A stretch of DNA of 26,073 nt from a virus, in IMG/VR virus record IMGVR_UViG_3300035682_000172, positions 1 through 26,073 of that record; one strand, written 5' to 3'. This document shows positions 24,658-26,073 of the stretch, piece after piece. Positions within the stretch are counted from its first letter, which is position 1. Each line of letters opens with the position of its first letter. The translations under genes and the position numbers were made by a program. The notes under the pieces were generated by a model that saw only the letters and a list, made by a program, of their open reading frames with translations, searched no databases and was not told the DNA's origin.

Positions 24658-24667
24658 TACTGTAACA
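24649..24667 (+). promoter_or_regulatory. Palindromic operator over the -10 box and start site
   Basis: TGTTACA (24649-24655), ATTAC spacer, TGTAACA (24661-24667): a perfect 7-bp inverted repeat of 19 bases. Its left arm contains the TG and first half of the -10, and its right arm covers the predicted start. A dimeric repressor bound here would block RNA polymerase. The regulator is unknown. Confidence 0.6.
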
Positions 24668-24669
24668 CC

Positions 24670-24694
24670 AAAGTCACGTACCCGTGACTTTTTT
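24670..24694 (+). terminator. Rho-independent terminator or attenuator before the metallophosphoesterase
   Basis: AAAGTCACG (24670-24678) pairs perfectly with CGTGACTTT (24683-24691), a 9-bp stem with loop TACC, and the T-run 24689-24694 follows. It would end transcripts from the tail genes. It also lies only ~6 bases after the predicted start of the promoter at 24630-24657, so it may attenuate that transcript too. Confidence 0.85.
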
Positions 24695-24711
24695 ACATAT
24701 TAAGGTAGACA

Positions 24712-25512
24712 ATGAGTAACGATTTAAAGTGGATGATTTCATCCGACCAGCAATTCCCATATCAAGATGACAAGATGATTGCCCTTTGGTTTAAGGTAAT
24801 GAAGTGGTTTAAGCCCGACGTTGTTGACTACCTTGGTGATACAGATGATCAAGCCTGCTACAGCAAGTATACAGAAGGACGCTCAGCAGAGTTCTTAAAC
24901 CTTCATAAGACTGATAGTCGAGACCTTATTGTTCCAATGATGCGCCATGAAGCAAAAGGTGCAAGAGATTTTTATACTAAGACAAGAGAGATGTTGCCAG
25001 AAGCGCAACTGTTCTCAGCACTAGGAAACCACGATGTTAGAATTTTTAACTATGTAGATGCAAAGCTTCCTGACTATATTAATGAGGTTACTCCAGAAGC
25101 TCTTTGGGGATTAGACTCTTTAGGTTATGAATATATTCACTATAACGAACTACCTAAGCGCCGCTTTGGAGATATCCATGTACACCACGGACTATCAATT
25201 GCAGCAACTGGTTCCGTCCGCAAAGACATGGAAGACCTACAGGTATCTTTAATTAGAGGTCACTCTCACAGAATTGCATCCCACCTAGTAACTTATGAAC
25301 TAAGAAACGGCGGAGAAGGAGAAACACTTCGAGGCTACGAGCTTGGGCATATGTGTGACGAAAAGGGTCCAGGAATGAAGTACATGCAACACCACGACTG
25401 GCAAAAGGGATTTGCTATCGCTCATATTGTCAATGATTATCCACATATACAGATGATCCACGTAGCGCCTGATTATTCATGCGTTGTTGACGGGAAGTTG
25501 TTTACACTATAA
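24712..25512 (+). CDS. Calcineurin-like metallophosphoesterase
   Basis: A 266-residue protein from ATG 24712, with AAGGT upstream. The metal-binding motifs occur in order: SDQQFP (Asp12, with Gln14 where the family has His), GDTDD (Gly42-Asp43, Asp46), GNHD (Asn106-His107-Asp108), HHG (His158-His159) and GHSHR (His184, His186). These bind two metal ions and hydrolyse phosphoester bonds; the group includes nucleases and nucleotide or protein phosphatases, and the substrate cannot be told from the sequence. The Gln14 change may alter the first metal site. It is the first non-structural gene after the tail cluster, preceded by a palindrome-controlled promoter, and its stop overlaps the next start (TAATG). 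Confidence 0.85.
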   Translation: MSNDLKWMISSDQQFPYQDDKMIALWFKVMKWFKPDVVDYLGDTDDQACYSKYTEGRSAEFLNLHKTDSRDLIVPMMRHEAKGARDFYTKTREMLPEAQLFSALGNHDVRIFNYVDAKLPDYINEVTPEALWGLDSLGYEYIHYNELPKRRFGDIHVHHGLSIAATGSVRKDMEDLQVSLIRGHSHRIASHLVTYELRNGGEGETLRGYELGHMCDEKGPGMKYMQHHDWQKGFAIAHIVNDYPHIQMIHVAPDYSCVVDGKLFTL

Positions 25513-25697
25513 TGTGGTGCGGAAAATGTGGTGGTAGAGTTTTTGTAGACAGAGTATTCTCACAAAAGCTACACGTAGAGTTGTTCTGCATTCTATGCGG
25601 GAAAAGAAATATGATTAATAAAGAGACGAGTGCTTTCGGGAAATGGCTAGAAAAAAGAGAAACAGCAAACTCAAAAAACTACGGTATTTCTTCTTAA
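25512..25697 (+). CDS. Small zinc-ribbon protein
   Basis: A 61-residue protein whose ATG overlaps the metallophosphoesterase stop (TAATG), so the two are probably co-translated. It has two CxxC pairs, Cys3-Cys6 (CGKC) and Cys26-Cys29 (CILC), separated by a short hairpin (RVFVDRVFSQKLHVELF), which is a minimal zinc ribbon, then a basic helix-like tail (KWLEKRETANSK). Such proteins bind nucleic acid or a protein partner; no function can be assigned. Its last 55 bases overlap the start of the next gene in a different frame. Confidence 0.7.
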   Translation: MWCGKCGGRVFVDRVFSQKLHVELFCILCGKRNMINKETSAFGKWLEKRETANSKNYGISS

Positions 25698-26073
25698 ACG
25701 ATAAAGTCCATAAGGTTTTGAGGTCATCTAGATCTAAAGATGAATTAGTTGCTTGGTGCTACCCTGATCATAAAAGAGTTATGTACTCTTACTCTCAAGT
25801 TGAAAAGCATATGGAAAATGCTTACAGCATGAAGGATGTATCTGGCCTTTTAAATAAACATACAGTAACTCTTCACGATTATATTTTAGAGGGAAAGATT
25901 AAGGCTCCCTCAAAGATATATCCGATAGGAGATCCAGAAAACAAAAACTGGTCTAAGTATATGTTTAGCCAAAAGGATGTTTTGCAGGTGCACGAGTTTA
26001 TATTAGACTCAGGGCATTCTAAAAATGTTCCTTCAAGGGCTGAATTGCTAGGTCTTTTCAAACACAACATTAT
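25643..26073 (+). CDS. MerR-like helix-turn-helix protein (partial, runs off window)
   Basis: ATG 25643 is the first start after an in-frame stop pair, has CGGGA just upstream, and opens 143 codons to the window edge. The N-terminus is very basic (MARKKRNSKLKKLRYFF). Residues ~64-122 (KDVSGLLNKHTVTLHDYILE, then GKIKAPSKIYPIGD and KYMFSQKDVLQVHEFI) fit a MerR/excisionase-type winged helix: helix, turn, recognition helix, wing, then a segment with Tyr-x-Phe-Ser followed by a closing helix. It would bind DNA, perhaps as a late-phase regulator. The gene overlaps the zinc-ribbon frame by 55 bases; both look coding because both have plausible folds. Confidence 0.65.
   Translation, partial: MARKKRNSKLKKLRYFFLNDKVHKVLRSSRSKDELVAWCYPDHKRVMYSYSQVEKHMENAYSMKDVSGLLNKHTVTLHDYILEGKIKAPSKIYPIGDPENKNWSKYMFSQKDVLQVHEFILDSGHSKNVPSRAELLGLFKHNI

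Noticed and set aside
1-26073. tRNA genes, CRISPR arrays, insertion sequences, attachment sites
   Set aside because: I saw no cloverleaf-like set of arms, no regularly spaced direct repeats with unique spacers, no transposase and no integrase in the window.

Overview
The window is a virion-structure module of a tailed double-stranded DNA phage with a long, flexible (siphovirus-type) tail. All convincing genes lie on the plus strand, packed with short gaps or small overlaps, in the usual order: end of a scaffold or prohead protease gene, major capsid protein, head-tail connector and neck genes, tail terminator, major tail tube protein, frameshifted tail assembly chaperone pair, tape measure protein, distal tail and hub proteins, tail fibres. 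DNA is AT-rich (roughly 38-40% G+C by eye). No host gene, tRNA, integrase or terminase is visible. The host cannot be read from the sequence. The gene order, a likely leaderless start and extended -10 promoters would fit an AT-rich aquatic actinobacterial host, but this is inference only.

Layout: 1-1377 capsid; 1400-1454 a terminator with a promoter overlapping its U-tract; 1481-4601 connector, adaptor, stopper, neck/tail-completion and tail-terminator genes; 4602-4712 a leader; 4713-5474 major tail protein; 5500-5555 a second terminator-promoter couplet; 5584-6248 chaperone pair fused by a -1 frameshift at CCCAAAC; 6258-15713 a 3151-residue tape measure; 15713-19601 distal tail protein and hub; 19621-24623 accessory tail proteins, a fibre with a self-cleaving S74 chaperone, a 52-residue coiled-coil protein and a possible lectin-like protein; 24630-24694 a promoter, a perfect palindromic operator and a terminator; 24712-26073 a metallophosphoesterase, a zinc-ribbon protein and the start of a helix-turn-helix protein, beginning a non-structural region.

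The most unusual element is the tape measure. Besides its normal N-terminal core and coiled coils it carries at least three globular insertions, set apart by repeated Gly-Gly / Gly-Glu modules. One resembles an ADP-ribosyltransferase of the R-S-E type (near residues 2870-3025), one has kinase-like motifs (near residues 1375-1510), and one (near 995-1270) is unrecognised. Because tape measures are ejected into or through the host envelope, these could be effector domains delivered with the genome; that is a hypothesis from motif reading.

Regulation is also legible. Four promoters share a TGn-extended -10 and a 16-17 bp spacer. Capsid and tail-tube genes use CGN arginine codons almost only, whereas the tape measure and fibres prefer AGA, as expected for translational selection on the most abundant virion proteins.
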